This document shows, piece by piece, positions 48,301-61,667 of a stretch of 64,000 nucleotides of DNA. The position numbers and the translations under genes were made by a program. The notes under the pieces were generated by a model. The model saw nothing but the letters and a program-made list of their open reading frames with translations, had not been told where the DNA came from and searched no databases. Positions within the stretch are counted from its first letter, which is position 1; every line of letters begins with the position of its first letter. This DNA is from Ifrita kowaldi (taxonomy: Eukaryota > Chordata > Aves > Passeriformes > Cinclosomatidae). Location: assembly GCA_013398055.1 (NCBI GenBank), contig VZRS01001510.1, forward strand, positions 287,656 through 351,655. The letters are read 5' to 3'.

Positions 48301-49967
48301 TAGCTATTGGATGTTATTCACCAGCTTTATAGCCTCATCCTCTTTTCCCCATCATCAGCTGAATAATTTATTAAAATCCTTACTCCTGAGTTGCAATTTT
48401 ATATGCCAGGTTTTATATGTTGAAAGCTGAAGTTTAGTCCTCTGCTGAGCTGCTTGAGTGCAGCATGGCTTGCACCCACCTCAGACGTGGTCATTTCCTG
48501 GTCATTAATTGCTGTCCTGCCTTACTCAGCCTTGTTGATTGCAGACATATTTCAGCCTGGGTCAGCCAAGCCCTGTGGGACTGGCCTTACCATGGCCTTT
48601 AGAGTCAGCATCTGTTTGTTGTAGTGAATGTTTGGTGATGTGGTAAGTGGATCAGGTGAAGTCAGGGATACCAGGAAAGACTAACAGCTACCAACTGTTA
48701 ATCAAGCATCTTACCTTAGCTGAGACACATCCAGGTGTAGTTCCCTCGCCTGAATCCGACAAAACTGTGACATCATCTCTCTCACCCTCTCTCTTCTACA
48801 GCTGAGGATAGTTATCAAGTAGTGCACAGAGCTGCTGCTCCTGCTGGATCTGAAAATGATGCCCTGCAGTGGTCTTAGTTTGTCTTGGCGTGAGAGACTG
48901 AGTACACTTAATTTTTCTGTGTCATCTTCTCACGTAGATGTAGAAGGAATTTTTAATTCAATTTATCATTGTCTTTGGAGTGGCAGGTGGAAACACACCT
49001 TGCCATAGTTTGAAAAAAGAGGTGGTTACACCACCTACGCAGTGCTTGACATTTGATAACGCTTGACATGCTTGTGATGGTTATTTGGCATTTTTGTAAA
49101 TCAGTGAGAACAGTCTGAAATGGAACAAGTTCTGATGCATTATGAAAAGGGAATCATGAATAAAGGAACAGAATCCTCAGCTCTCTCCTCATGATGATTT
49201 TGCCTTTGCAGTGAGCAGCTAAACTGGTAAGAGCATCTCTGACTTGAAAGTAATTAAGGCTTCTTTGTTAATTAAACAGAAGAAGAGAGATAAGTGACAT
49301 TTGCATTTGCTGATGGCTTCTTTATGGTAAATGAATTGCCGGATGGTCGATGTTGATGTTTTCCAGTTGATTTCCTTTGGATTCTTGGCTGGGGTTGTAG
49401 CAGAGATTATTATTGTCTCACACATCTGCTAGAGGATGCGTTTCCATTGTACCTCACTGCTCACAAACACATGAATAACTTCCACGTTCACCACTTGCAC
49501 GTGTATCACTGCATCTACATGGGAAGAAACATTCCTGTAGGCATACAGAGCTCTTGGATATGCTGCATGTGTTTGTTTTTCAAACCGACTGTCCCATCTG
49601 TGAGCGCTGTGCCTACTTTTAATTGAATGTTGAGCAGTGAGGAACATGACTTAAGTATGCTTTCTCTCAGTTTTTAGTGGTTCCACTATAACTTCTCTTG
49701 AATGACTGAGTCACTTACCTGCCTGCCAGCAAGACACAACATTGCAGGAGTAATTGCATTCTTTGGTGATGTGTTGGTAGCTAAAGGTGCTATGTGTGAT
49801 GTTACTATTGGTGGTTCATTGCTGGAAACAAAGAAAAATGTTTAGTATGCATTTCATGTGATGTAGTTTAAGCTTTTCACATAGAGGCACTCTTTCCCCT
49901 CTGTGCTTTTCTGGGAATTCTAGCATTTATCTGCCGCTGCTAGTCTTCTTGTTTGCAACAAGCTGAT

Positions 49968-51018
49968 TGTATTGGGTTTGTGTGGCAAGTTTTTGGTAGC
50001 AGGGGGCTACAGGGGTGGTTTCTGTGAGAAGCTTCTAGCAGCTTCCCAGTGCCAGCTGGCTCCAATATGGATTCAGCTCTGGCCAAGGCTGAGCCCATCA
50101 GCAGTGGTGGTAGCTCCTCTGGGATAACATATTTAAGAAGGGGGGAAAAAACCTGCATGATTGCAGCTGGAGAGAGGAGTGAGAATGTCTGAGAAAAACA
50201 GCTCTGCAGACACTGAGGTCAGTGAAGAAGGAAGGGCCGGGACATGCTCTGGGTGCCGGAGCAGACCTTGCAGCCCTTGGGGCAGACCATGGTGAGGCAG
50301 CTGTTCCCCTGCAGCTCACGGAGATCCATAGGAGAGCAGAGATCCACCTGCAGCCTGTGGAAGACCCACACCAGAGCAGATGGGTGCCTGAAGGAGGCTG
50401 TGACCCCATGGGAAACCCACGCTGGAGCAGATTTGCTGGCTGGATTTGTGACTCTGTGTGAGACCCACCCAGAAGGCCTGGAACAAACCCTGTGTGAGGG
50501 ACCCACACTGGAGCAGTTCATGAGGAACTGTGGCCCATGGGAAGGAGTCAGGCTGGAAAAGTTCAAGGATGACTGTCTCCCATAGGATAACTCAACACCA
50601 GAGCATGGGAAGAGTGTGAGGACCCCTCCCCATGAGGAGGAAAGAGCGGCAGAAACAACGTGTGAAGAACTGACACAAGCCCCCATTCCCAGATGCCCTG
50701 TGCTGCTCAGGGGAAGGAGGGAGAGAAGATTGGGAATAAAGTTAAGTCTAGGAAGAAGAGAGGGGTTGGGAGAAGGTGCTTTTAAGATTTGGGTTTATTT
50801 CTCATTATCCTACTCTGATTTGATTAGTAATAAATTAAACTAATTTTCCTAAGTCGAGTCTGTTTTGCCTGTGAAGGTGACTGCTGAATGATCTCTCCCT
50901 GTGCTTATCTCAACCCATGACCCTTTCAGCATATTTCTTTCCCCTGCCCAGCTGAGGAGGGGAGTGATAGAGCTGTTTTGGTAGACACTTGGCATCCAGC
51001 CAGGGTAAACCCACCACA
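49968..51018 (+). mobile_element. ERVL-type solo LTR, 1.05 kb, sense to TIAM2
   Basis: The element starts TGTATTGGGTTTGTGTGGC and ends AAACCCACCACA, giving imperfect terminal inverted repeats TGTATTGGGTTT / TGTGGTGGGTTT. I recognise the opening and the gctaggggtggtttctgtga-like block as a widespread avian ERVL-class LTR. Inside are a TATA-like catatttaag (50128-50137), several degenerate copies of a unit ending cactggagcag (50365-50520), and AATAAA signals at 50735-50740 and 50829-50834. No internal retroviral sequence flanks it, so it is a solo LTR left by recombination. No clear 5-bp target duplication is visible (ctgat versus ccaac). Confidence 0.85.
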
Positions 51019-51933
51019 CCAACTTAGTATTTTTGTGTCTGGAGACACTCCTCTTTGCTAGACTGGAAAAAAGTATTGCTTCAGAGGTTCCTGTATCCCA
51101 GCTGGAAGTGATAAACACTTCAACTCACCAAGCATGAATGTGTGTGTGTAAACAGGACAGAGAGGTGTACTGCAGCAGAGAAAAATTATGTTAGAAGATT
51201 TAAACCATGTTTTGTTTAACTCATTATTATCAGTCCCATTTTTTTCCAGACAAGTTTATCACAAGTATGCCAGTGGAATAAATCAAATGTACTAGTGTAA
51301 TGGAGCTGTATGGGCAGATTTAGCCACGATACACTCACCATTTACTATGCTGGAAAGCCTCTCAAGCAATGTTTTCAGTGAAGTATTCCATGTGTTCTTT
51401 AAGTAGAGAGAAACATAATTTTAGTAGCATCAGAGATATTTTGTTGTTTTTGTTTTTAATAATAATTAATAAAAAAGCCTGGAAGTGCTGGTTTGACCTT
51501 GGATTTCAGTGATTTTTAGGAACATATATCTCCTTGCATACTTTTCCATCCTCATTCCCAGCAAAGAACCAGAATATTATATACCGGTACAAATTTGTAC
51601 TTGCACAGTGATAACATCTTTCTTGATTCTGTGTGTACTCTCTACAGTTTTATCACTAGTTTTCCCTGTAAGAATAGTGGTTACCCAGCCTCTAAGATAA
51701 CACTTTCACATTACTATTTGTGAACATCTTTGATAGTATGAATTCCATTGTAGAGCTAAATCCAAATTTGAATGTTTAAAGAAAATACATTTTGTAGGGT
51801 TTGGCTTTGCCACTCCCACTTAGTACTGGAAGTTGAAAGAATTTCAGTATTGAACTTCTTGCTGTGTTTATGTCCTTAAGGTTTGCATTTGCAAGTACCC
51901 ATTCTCTAGGGTAATACTACTTCTTTTCCCCTT

Positions 51934-51956
51934 GATTTTTCTTTGTTTGTTTTTTT

Positions 51957-52009
<53 letters not shown>

Positions 52010-52128
52010 GTTTGGTTTTTTTTTTTTGGGTTTTTTTGTTTTTTTTTTTTTTTTTTTTTTTTTTTGTGGGGTTTTTTTGGGGTTTTTTTTTTGGTTTGGG
52101 TTTTGTTTTTTTTTTTTTTTTGTTTTTT
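51934..52128. repeat. Long T-rich (T/G) low-complexity tract
   Basis: About 190 bases of almost pure T with scattered G pairs and G runs, including a core of more than 50 uninterrupted T. Lysine- or phenylalanine-rich open frames across it are artefacts of composition. Length and base calls in such a tract are unreliable. Confidence 0.95.
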
Positions 52129-53887
52129 GAGCTATGAAGATCCAAAGGAAGTCCCCTTCCACAGCAAAAGAAAGAAGAGGAGACAGGATATGGACGTTAA
52201 ACTGATCAACAACCCATACATCCTTCCTTCCTTCCCCATGTTAGTTCTCATACAATGTAGGATGCAGTAGGATGTCTTTTTTCACCTTGGATTCTTTCCG
52301 TGTAACTTTTTTTAGATTTTGCTATTTAAAATAACATTTACTGTTGCTTCTTCATCGTCAGCAACTCAGTCTGCCAACAGCAAATGCTATAAAAATAGGC
52401 AAGACTATATAGACCTACCTCTGACAGTCCTATGGACTACAAAGGAAAAACAAAATGAGGGTGAAGGCAGGAAAAGATGGGTCATCTGGAAAAAGCGATA
52501 TAATATTCTATTTGCCTACTTTGCGTGTTGTTATCCTGATTTAATCTGTCTGCGTTGTCTGCTGGTTGTTTTATTTTGTTTTCCTCTTCCCACATTTATG
52601 CTCTCTCTTCTTCACTTGTGTAAATTTGTTTTACTCCTTTGTAAAGGACAAATATGTTTATAATCACTTTGTAAAATTATGGAAATAGGGTTTTTTTCTC
52701 ACTAGCTAGCTACCTGAGATCAGACTCTAGATCCTTTATGCCACTGCAAAATGTATCTCAGGTGCCTGCTGTTTGGAGGGGAGAAGGGCTTTAAAACCCA
52801 AAGGGCAAGTAAAAAGAGCTCAACTGGGAAACAATAGGAAATAATATCCTTGGCATCACCTTACCCTGAAAAAATTGTTGTTTAAAAGTCAATTTAAGTT
52901 TTAGAGGTTGGCTTGCCCAGGAGTTGACAATGGTGGGTGTCAATAGGCATTCATGTGTACTCATATACAGCAGAGAGCCTCAGAATTACTTTAGAAGTCC
53001 AGAGGAAAGGAGAAAATTGTTCAGGCTTGGTGGAGGAAGAGAGGCAAAAGCATAATAAAATAAATAGACAAGACAGACTCTTTCTTAAGGTCTTAAGGAT
53101 GATGGATGGCTGGAGTGGAGTTGTATAAAATGTGTTTTGTCTGCAAAAGTGATACCTCTGGGGGTATTGCATGTAACAAAGGCTCTTACATATCAGGAGC
53201 CACACCTGACTCTGGGAGGAGAAGGTAAGAAAGCCTCAGGGGAGAAAAGTGATGAGACCTTGTTTCTGCAAGGATAGGGAAATGAGAAAATGGTCAAGTC
53301 TTTGCCCTCTGTGTGGAAAATGTCAGCTTTGATGCTCAGCTTGACGTGGGCGCCTTAGTAACATAGAAAAACCCAAGTTGACAATGTGCTGAGTTATTTG
53401 TGTGTCTTTCTCTGACTTGCCTCTGGAGTCTGTCAGCCATGTTTTGTCTTACCAGGAAGGCTCCTTGTGGGTTGCAAGGTTCTCTTTTGGGCCTAAAATT
53501 CCCATTTTCCTCCCTGCTTCAGTCCATGTTGGTCAATTCTTTCTGAGAGTACCTGGTCCTACTCTGCAAAGACAGGACAACAGCAACACTCAGGCAGCTG
53601 AATTCTGTTGTCCTTCCCAATTTCTTTATTGCAAGCTGTCATTATTTTACTTCAAGATGGGTGGTATTTATTTTAATTACCATTTCAGTCGCTGGTGTCA
53701 GCAATTAAATAAGAATCTTACCTTTCACTTAAAAATAAATCTCCCGCATTTGTAGGTGTTGAGAATGAGTTTAAAAATGTGGTAATATACTGTGTATTAT
53801 ACTCTAGAGGCTTAAAGGCTAGGAAACAAAGCAAATTTTAACCCCCTTGCCTTTATTTTATTGCTGTTTTACTACCTGAGGTTGCTG

Positions 53888-53933
53888 AAAATACTTTTTC
53901 CTTTTTCTTTCCTTTCCTTTTTTTTTTTTTTTG
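53888..53933. repeat. Pyrimidine (CT/T) tract
   Basis: A run of ctttttcctttttctttcc type sequence passing into about 14 T, followed by ggcc. It is not followed by a nearby exon and so is just intronic low complexity. Confidence 0.8.
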
Positions 53934-54651
53934 GCCATTGCTTTATAATTTTCAGCTACATGGATTGATAAAACTGCAGATCAAAAATCACTTCTTCACT
54001 TCTAGGATTTTTAATTAGAATTTCCATGTGAACATCTCTGCAGATTTTCAGCAGACAATTGAGGGAATATAAAGAGAAAGAACATCATTTTTATATGAAC
54101 GTTCAGCATTGTTGGATAGCTGCTGAGTTTAATATAAATGTTACTGAAAGCTACAGTCTGTCAGTAAGTAGAGCAGGGCAGTGCTGCCTCTGGTTTTTGC
54201 ATTGTACCAGCTACTGCTTAGATGGACTCCAAACTTAGTAAAATTGGTAAACTATTTGCAAGAAGAAGGGCTTATGTCTGTATTATGAATTATGGTGTTT
54301 GTTCCAGGGCAAAATTCTCTTTTCTTCTTAAATCTTTAAAGGATTCAGGACTAAGTCATGTCGAACAATGGTGTGCTCATCCAAGGAGAACTGCTGAGTG
54401 CATTTAATAATCTTCACTGGTTGTCTCAGCACAGAGTGTGCTGATTATAGATAGTGCTGCCTTCAAAAGCATGCTGCTAGCAAGAGCGTGAGGTTTATTT
54501 TGGTAGATCAGATATGCGCATTGCTTCAGACAGTCTCAGATGTCCAGCTGCTGTTTGGAAAGCAGACTTTCAGGCATAGTTGCTCCCTACTTTGGCCTCT
54601 CCCATTGTTTTCTGAGGGGGTGGGGAGGTTTGCAAATTTTGTATTACTTCT

Positions 54652-54762
54652 GGACATGGCACTTAGTGTCCTGGTCTGGTTGACATGGTGGTGTTAGGTC
54701 ATAGGTTGGACTCAGTGGTCTCAGAGGTTTTTTCCAACCTAATTGAGTATGTGATTCTCTCC
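54652..54762 (+). mobile_element. CR1 LINE 3'-end fragment (sense)
   Basis: The text gacatggcacttagtgtcct, ggtctggttgacatggtggt, gttaggtcataggttggact, then ttttttccaacctaattgag is the sense 3' end of CR1. The - strand copy at 37424-38770 carries the same segment. The fragment ends 111 bases before the acceptor of the last exon in the window. Confidence 0.88.
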
Positions 54763-54873
54763 CCCGGTGTAACTGTACTAGACACTGAAAGTGTTGGCAG
54801 GTAAGAGCAAATACTTTTCCTGTTTCTGTCCTATAACCCTCTAATTTATTTATGTGTTTTATTCCAAATGCAG

Positions 54874-54977
54874 ACTTCAGTAACGTGCCTGATGTCACAT
54901 CCAGTTTGAAAAGGAGCAGTACTGATGGCACTCTGGACCAAGTGCCACACAGGGAGAAGACTGATCCACCTTTCAGG
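54874..54977 (+). CDS. TIAM2: TIAM2 exon: start of linker to DH-PH module
   Basis: A 104-nt exon encoding residues 645-679, entering in phase 1 and ending on a full codon. It reads DFSNVPDVTSSLKRSSTDGT, then LDQVPHREKTDPPFR. The DFSNVPD and LDQVxHREK landmarks are TIAM2-specific. KRSSTD is a plausible basophilic-kinase or 14-3-3 type site. Acceptor is ttattccaaatgcag, only moderately pyrimidine-rich; donor is AGG|gtaaga. The next family residues (SAEQITALCRSF in human, from memory) were not found downstream, so the next exon lies outside the window. Confidence 0.95.
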
Positions 54978-57900
54978 GTAAGAACGTGCTTGACACAACA
55001 ATCCTTATGAACCAAAAGGCAGTATTGTGGTGTTAATGCTCTGCATTTTGTTGGAAAGAATTTAACATGTGGCATTAATTTGAAACATTTTGTATGCATA
55101 TTAGCTGTACTTGATGTTTTAGTATCTTGAGGTCACCCTGACAGGTCAGCATATACAGCACAGCTGCTGCATCTGCAGGAGCAGCGTGATGGGGGCAAAT
55201 GGCAAACAGGTGGAGACTTGTCAAATTCATTTTTCTGTGTGGCTTGAACCCAGTTCCTACAGAGAACAGTAAAGCTGCTACAGCTTTCTAATTGGTTCAG
55301 TTTGTTTAGTCTTTTCTTTTTGCTGATATTTCCAGGGCTTGCTATTAATATTGCAGTGACCATAGCAATACTATGTCACTAGTTTTATACTCGTCTGCGG
55401 ACTTGGAGAGGTGCAGTGTTTGAGAGACAGTGATTGCCACTCTCTAATTTGGAGACCCTTTATGTGTCTGCAGTTACTGTTTGACTTTGGCTGGACTAAT
55501 GGTTGTCCTTCTCTTAGCCAGGACTTTGGGGGCTGAGGCAGGAATGCCCAGAATTAGTGTCCACCTTCAAATGCACTGGTCTCCGAAGAGCAGCTTTTTG
55601 TCCATTTTGCTCTGAATCAGGCAAATTGCAACCTGTGTGCAATTCAAGTGCATATTGTTTTGAACCTCCCAACTGCAAGTGTGGGTAGTGTTTTTGTGTT
55701 GGTGGCCGTGATTTTACCTGGCATTGCCATTCTGACAACAGAAATGTGTTTTTTAAATCCTGTTGATGAGTTGGTTGCATCTTCAAGCAAATTTGTGATA
55801 ACACTTGTGTTAGCCCTCTTGCATAACAGGAATGACGTTAGAGTTTTTATGGTTCTGGAATATATTACTGTCTTGTGCTAGGTTGTATGAGAAATTGGTA
55901 GAGATGAGACAGAATGTAAAAACTCAGAAGACTGGAATAGGGAAGATACATTGTGCTTCTAACCATACTAGGAGGAGCTGTTAATCTTACTTTTGTAATT
56001 GCTTTGTAACCTACTTCAGTCTTAAATAGGTGATTTTATGCCCTTTCCCTAGAGAAGAAGCCCAGTGGTTGTGGGTCTTCAGCCCATCTCCTGCTGCTCA
56101 AGGGGATTCCCATAGAGATGATCTGTATCCTGTGTAGCAGTTGCTTATGCTTCACCAAAGTCTTTGCAACCGGACAAGAATAAACTGGATTTTCTCCCCT
56201 TAGGACACATTGCTCCTTTGAAAGGAGTATAGTGGATTTCTCTGCTCTGCTGTTTTAGGACTTCTGCCTGGCTTTAGGGGTGGGGATCTTTATGGGAGGA
56301 CAGCAGAGGTGACCCCAGAGCTTAGGATGCTTTGATGGCTGTTTGCACCAGGCCAGGCTCCGCTGGGTGCCTTGGGGTGTCCTGCTTGCCCAGAGTAAGT
56401 GCTGTCCCCCATGTACTGTGTGGACATAAGTGCTGACCTTCTGTCCTGCTGGAGGGGAGGAGATTCTGGGGCACCAGCTTTGCTTCAGCAGAAGAACAAA
56501 GGCAATCGCGATGGCCTGTGTCAAATACACCAGGTGCCAGAAAATTAGGGAGAGTTCTAAGGATTTAAATACACAGAGGACAATTGATGTACACTAGTTG
56601 TTGCTCTTAATGCACTAAATTTGCTTCAATGCTCTGAATTACATGCTGCAATTAAAGCTCAGAAAAAGAGGGGAAAATGGACAGGTCTGCTCCCTGCCCT
56701 CCCTCCAACCTCAAATCTGTCACATTCAGCAGTTATTAGAGCTTTTGCATGATTTGCTGAAGTAATTGCCCATTCTGTATTGCAGTTCGCTTCTCCAACT
56801 GACATGCAGGCCTGCTGGTGTCATTTTAAAAACTATCTGAGGCTGTCCTAGTTTTGTAGGTACAAGGGTGGAAAACAGCCTGGCAATCAGAGGCAGTCTG
56901 ACTTGGACTGCAGCTGTAAACGAGTCTGTGACAGCTCTGCAATTTCTGCAAATGGTTTGTAATTGATTGCTGTCTTTCTGTTGGAGGGTGCCTATTACCG
57001 TCAGAGCTTTTTGTCTGACCTTTTTGATGTCTCCAATAGATGTAGAAGTAAAGAAAACCCAAACCTAACAGTTAAGTTCAGGTGGTGTATATTGTATGTG
57101 CTTTTGTGATTATGTATAACAGGAATTAAAATTATTTCTGTTTTTATAGCTGTGATTTGGGACTGCTCACCAGATGAACAATTACTATTGCTAATAAAAG
57201 CTAGTTTGAGGAAATTGTGCAGTCTCGAAAAGCATAGCATCTGGATTTGGGTTTGTGGATTTCTTTTCCCTTTGCCTTCTGTTTCCTGCATTTGCTGGCT
57301 TGACCTCCCACGCCTGTGGGACACCATTAGTGCAGTAGGCAAGTAGGCGATGCTGCAGAGGTATGGGGGAGAGGAGCTCTGTAAGCACAGCTCTGAGGAG
57401 GGGAGGCTGCTGGTGCTGAGAGTTCTGAGCACAGCCTGGAACAACAGGCAGTTTGGGATTATTTCAAGGGAGACACAGCTAGAGATGCTCACTTTCCAGT
57501 TGACAGCAACTGTAGATGTAATTGTTTGGCTCTGGGGGAGCAGGCTCCTTTGAAGTTTGGTTGATTTTTTCCCGTAACATGTAAGTAAATAAAATACAGT
57601 CTTAAAGCTTTGGATTTAATGGTTGCATGTCTGATTTCTGGATTTTATGTTTCTTGTTTGGAGCATTTTTGTTTGTCTGTTTTTCACTATTTTCTTCGTC
57701 TCATACCAAGCTAAGGTTAGGCATCATCTTAACTGAAAGTACAGTGAAGCATTTCAGAAGTGCCTTGTAATCTCAAAGAAAGAAGTTTTCTGTTGCATGT
57801 CTACTACATTCAAACGCACCTTCATTCAGTCAGTCATTCATTGAGGGTTTTTTTTGTAGGCTGAGAAATGAATGTATTTAGGATAGTTATATGTTTGTCT

Positions 57901-60900
57901 TTCATCTGAGAGCTAATAAATCAATTAGGAGGGCAAGAGAGAGTATTATCGTTCCAGAAATGGAAGCTGTCCCTTAAGTTATAAAATATTATTAAAAATA
58001 CATGGATATCAAGAACCATCCATTCCAGATGCTCATTAATTCTGACAGCTCTGTATTCTCTGGGATACCTCATTTGTGCTTTAATATCTTTAACCTTATT
58101 TTCAATTTTATAGATAGGGATGGATATTATACTTCTATCACATTTTGCTGCAGTACATTTTCAAACTGTGTTAAAATACTGTTTATGTGGCAATAGCATA
58201 TTGCCATTGCTAATGTTGTTTCTGGAGTATGTAGGTGTTCTGTTGACAGAAGAATATGTGACCTCAGAAAATCTGGGAATTGAGCATGCCTGTCGGTGTA
58301 ATTAAGTTTAGTTGTGTTTAATCATTTTGAGAACTAATTGTCTGTGCTCCTGGTACTCAGTTAAATCCTGGTGTGTTGGCAGTTGCCAAGAATCAAGCTC
58401 TCTGTACATCAAAGCAGCATGAAGCTGAATGAACAAAAGATGCAACTTTTCCTTTAGCTACTTGTGATTTCTAATTGCAAACTATATTGGCTAGAAATGT
58501 TTTCTCTAGCCCACTGTTTGTTTTAAGATGAAGTTTAGTAGTCTGTTATTAACTTGCTTATCTCTACTTTGCACTTCCAGTGTATTAAAAAATAACCTTT
58601 TATGAAGCGTAGATAGAAGAGGAAAGTTTACTATATAATTGCCTATTATATTAAGGTCTCTAGAAAGACTGCTGTGGCCTGACTTTTGGTTGCTCTGAAT
58701 CTTTTGTCTTTTGAGCGTCATCGGAGAGATGCATTTCTGAAATCATATTAAATTCTAACAGACATAAAGAAGTAACTTTGTATAATGCGTGTATGAGAAG
58801 GGGAAGATGTATTTTCACTTTAAGTATTTTACAGATCATAAGAAAAACCTCTCTGCAGATATTTCACATAACTTCATTATATCCTCAGCCGTATCTTAGA
58901 GGTCTTTAAGAAACTCAAGAAACCCAGTAAAAATAGCTAATGTGATGGCTTTTAATCATTATAGAAGTAGTCAGTGAATGCAGAGTGGTTTTATGGTAGC
59001 ATCTTCAAAAATTAACATTGCAGGTGCAGAAATGGAAGCTGCTGTGTGAGACACTTTGAATGTTAACAAGAATTTGCTTTCTGAAGAATGGTCAACTGGT
59101 TTCATTTTGTAATGCTTTTGAAATGGTGCTGTATTTCTTTCAAACAATGAAGTAAAATTGATCCTGGGAATAAGTTGAATACAGAAACTTGGGGAAATGG
59201 CCTTTGCTGTTGCCTCTTGAAACAGTCACTTTACTCTCAGCACTGGTTATTGACCATACATGAAGCTGTGTATATGAGGACAAATCTATCCCCATCATCT
59301 CTTAATAAAAAAGAAATAAAAAAACTCTGTACACTGCAGAGACAGGAAACAAACTTTGTTTTTCCTTGAGAATACCATTCTTATTGCAATGAACAGAAGT
59401 TACGGTTAAAAATCCTTGAACACCTTTCCCTAGCTTGAGTTTATTTAGATTATCTCAACTAATTCATCTTCCCCTCCTGTTTGATGACCATGTTCACTTT
59501 CCCGTTATCTGATAAGGAAATGAGAATTCATGGCAAGTCTGATCAGCAGAGTTCACGGCACCTTTAGCAAACACAAATCTGCATCTCCTGCAGGAGGGAG
59601 CATTTTCATCAAATGCTTTCAGCTTTTCATGAGGATGAGGTCCAGGTCAATATGATGGCCCTACTTGAAATGCCCATTTTTACAGATAGAGGGGACAAAA
59701 AGAAGGTTGAAAAAAATATGTGTGTTTCAGAAGTCTGATTTTTGGATGTTTGAGTTTCCTATGTAATATCAAATCATCCTTCCAGTGTTTTTGAAGCTTG
59801 TGTATTCTGTTTATTGTGATGCCGATTGTTAACATTCTTCCACTTGCCAGGGCAGTGGCAAGTACATTTCCATGAAGTTGGCATGTCTGGGACCATGGTG
59901 AGAAATCTGGTTTTTGGTCTCCCTGCACACAGTGCTGCTTTTCGTGCTCAAGGAGCCAACATGCACATATGCCTGACTTGGGCAACTGTTCAGGTTTTTT
60001 TTGTAGCTCCAGTCTAAAGTACATGTGCAATCGAGCAGCTCATTTCCATATCTGATGGTGCCCAGGAGGTGTGAATGCAGTCAAAAGCAAACCCATCTTC
60101 CCAGTTCTACATCATGCAGCTACCTTAGGAAGCTTCCCAAAACAGTGCTTTCAACAGATGCAAAATACATGTGTTGGGATTTCAAAAAGGAAACCCCTGT
60201 TACCTATTAGCTGGTTTCACACAGCTATTTCTGTAAGGAAAATCAGCGAGTATTGTAAAGAGTTTGCTGCATTTTGTGGTTTTGGCCTCTTGTATATGCA
60301 ATATAGCCACCACTGGAGGGGTGGTTTTCGTAAGTTGAAGAAATTAGTATTTTGTCTTCAAAATCTCTAAAGCTGATTTCAAAACCCCTTCACCAGTAGT
60401 AGGACCACAGCCATCAACCTCTCATGCAGAATAATTTAAGGGTAAAAATCCTGAGGTACAGTATACATTGAGGTCTAGGTTCAAACCTAGATGAGAGAAA
60501 GTGTATCTCATTGCTGGTCTGCCTGAATGCTCAGCTGTTAAAGAAAAAAAAACATGGTTTGATTTTTGGGGAGAGGAAGGGGGCAACTGTGGTAGTTGCC
60601 ATGGAATGGCAGGAGTGGAAAGTAGTTAGTGATAATTGCTCACACAATTTCAGTCCAATCCCAACAGAAAATTCACGCAACCGTTCAAAGTTTGTGGCAG
60701 ATTTGAATGGTATTTTATCTTCCAGAAGAATGCAAGTGGATGCTAGGAATGATGTATTCCTATGATTTATTGCCTAGAAAACATTGAACATTGCAATCTG
60801 TAGCAAATGTGCTGTGGAGTAGTTCAGGGCACTGTTATTCAGAACACACCCAACTGCCTTCTACTGCCTCTATCAGTAAATGTAGTCCTATTTATTATAT

Positions 60901-60906
60901 GGATTA

Positions 60907-60928
60907 TATATATTACATATAATATATA
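60907..60928. repeat. AT-rich perfect palindrome
   Basis: Arms tatatatta and taatatata flank a 4-base centre (cata). It is a likely cruciform or slippage-prone site inside a longer AT-rich stretch. Confidence 0.8.
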
Positions 60929-61667
60929 CATGGTGGTTCATGGATTTATTTTGATCTGGTGATGACACTCATCACTCTCAGAGATGAGTATGGGATCACC
61001 AGTCTGACTACGTGTGTATAAGCAGCGTATATGAAATAATTTTGTCAAGCAGACCGTAAAAATCAAAAATCTTGGAAAGGGAATATTAGTACTAGCCAAG
61101 TAAACACCAATTGTTGAGCTCTATTGAAAGAAAGCCAAGCAGCAATGACCAGAAGCTCAAGAGAGCCCCAAACCCTCTTCTTGCATGGAGGCAATTCCAG
61201 CTGAATGTCGTGATGGTTTCTCATTAGCTCTGTTTTGCATTGCCCGGGCATTTCCCACTTGCGCAGCATGTCATTAATTGCAGGAGAGCTGCCTGCCTGA
61301 AGGTTTACTCAGCATCCATAGGACATTAATGATTTTTCCTTTATTTTAATCATGAAAACGTCTCTTTAGCAGTTGATGAGATCTAAAAGCTTGGGGAGTA
61401 GTCTGCAATTAACTTTTTTTTTTTTTTCTTTGTAGGAGGGGGATTAACAACATGGTACTCTCAAAATCATGTATGACCTCTGCAATCCAAGTGTCATTTT
61501 CTTCCAGATGTGACATGCATTTAGGGAATCTCAGAGCTAACATGGGAAAATAGCATGTTTCTCAGCAGTGGTTTCCTTGATTCATTTGTGCCTGGAGGGG
61601 ACAGTTCTGCATTGAAAGCATGACAAGCCTGTGGGGAGTGCTGCTAATTACTGTGCTTCCCTTGCAG

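Larger units (their letters stand above)
35482..54873 (+). other. TIAM2: TIAM2 intron, 19.4 kb, repeat-bearing
   Basis: The longest intron fully inside the window, phase 1, separating the PDZ-linker exon from the exon leading to DH-PH. It holds a truncated CR1 (about 37424-38770), palindromes at 39768-39806, A-rich runs near 39993 and 40106, an ancient CR1-like LINE (about 47283-48300), an ERVL-type LTR (49968-51018), a T-rich tract (51934-52128) and a CR1 3' end (54652-54762). Two repeat-free AT-rich blocks (36560-37300, 43400-43560) look like candidate conserved non-coding sequence. A 24-nt candidate microexon lies at 41664-41687. Confidence 0.8.

Noticed and set aside
50219..50686. Open frames of 113-155 codons on both strands
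   Set aside because: They lie wholly within the ERVL-type LTR and its internal repeats, which is non-coding.
51906..52270. Long lysine-rich (- strand) and phenylalanine-rich (+ strand) open frames
   Set aside because: They are translations of a T-rich homopolymer tract, not genes.
57001..57492. A 163-codon open frame on the - strand
   Set aside because: Low-complexity Ser/Thr/Leu composition, no domain recognised and no promoter or splice context.
60470..60500. tRNA-like text (ggttcaaacct) considered as a tRNA gene or SINE
   Set aside because: No A-box at the right distance and no cloverleaf could be formed.
61411..61437. Very T-rich acceptor-like sequence (tttttctttgtag) as an exon start
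   Set aside because: The following sequence has no TIAM2 homology and no good donor in phase.
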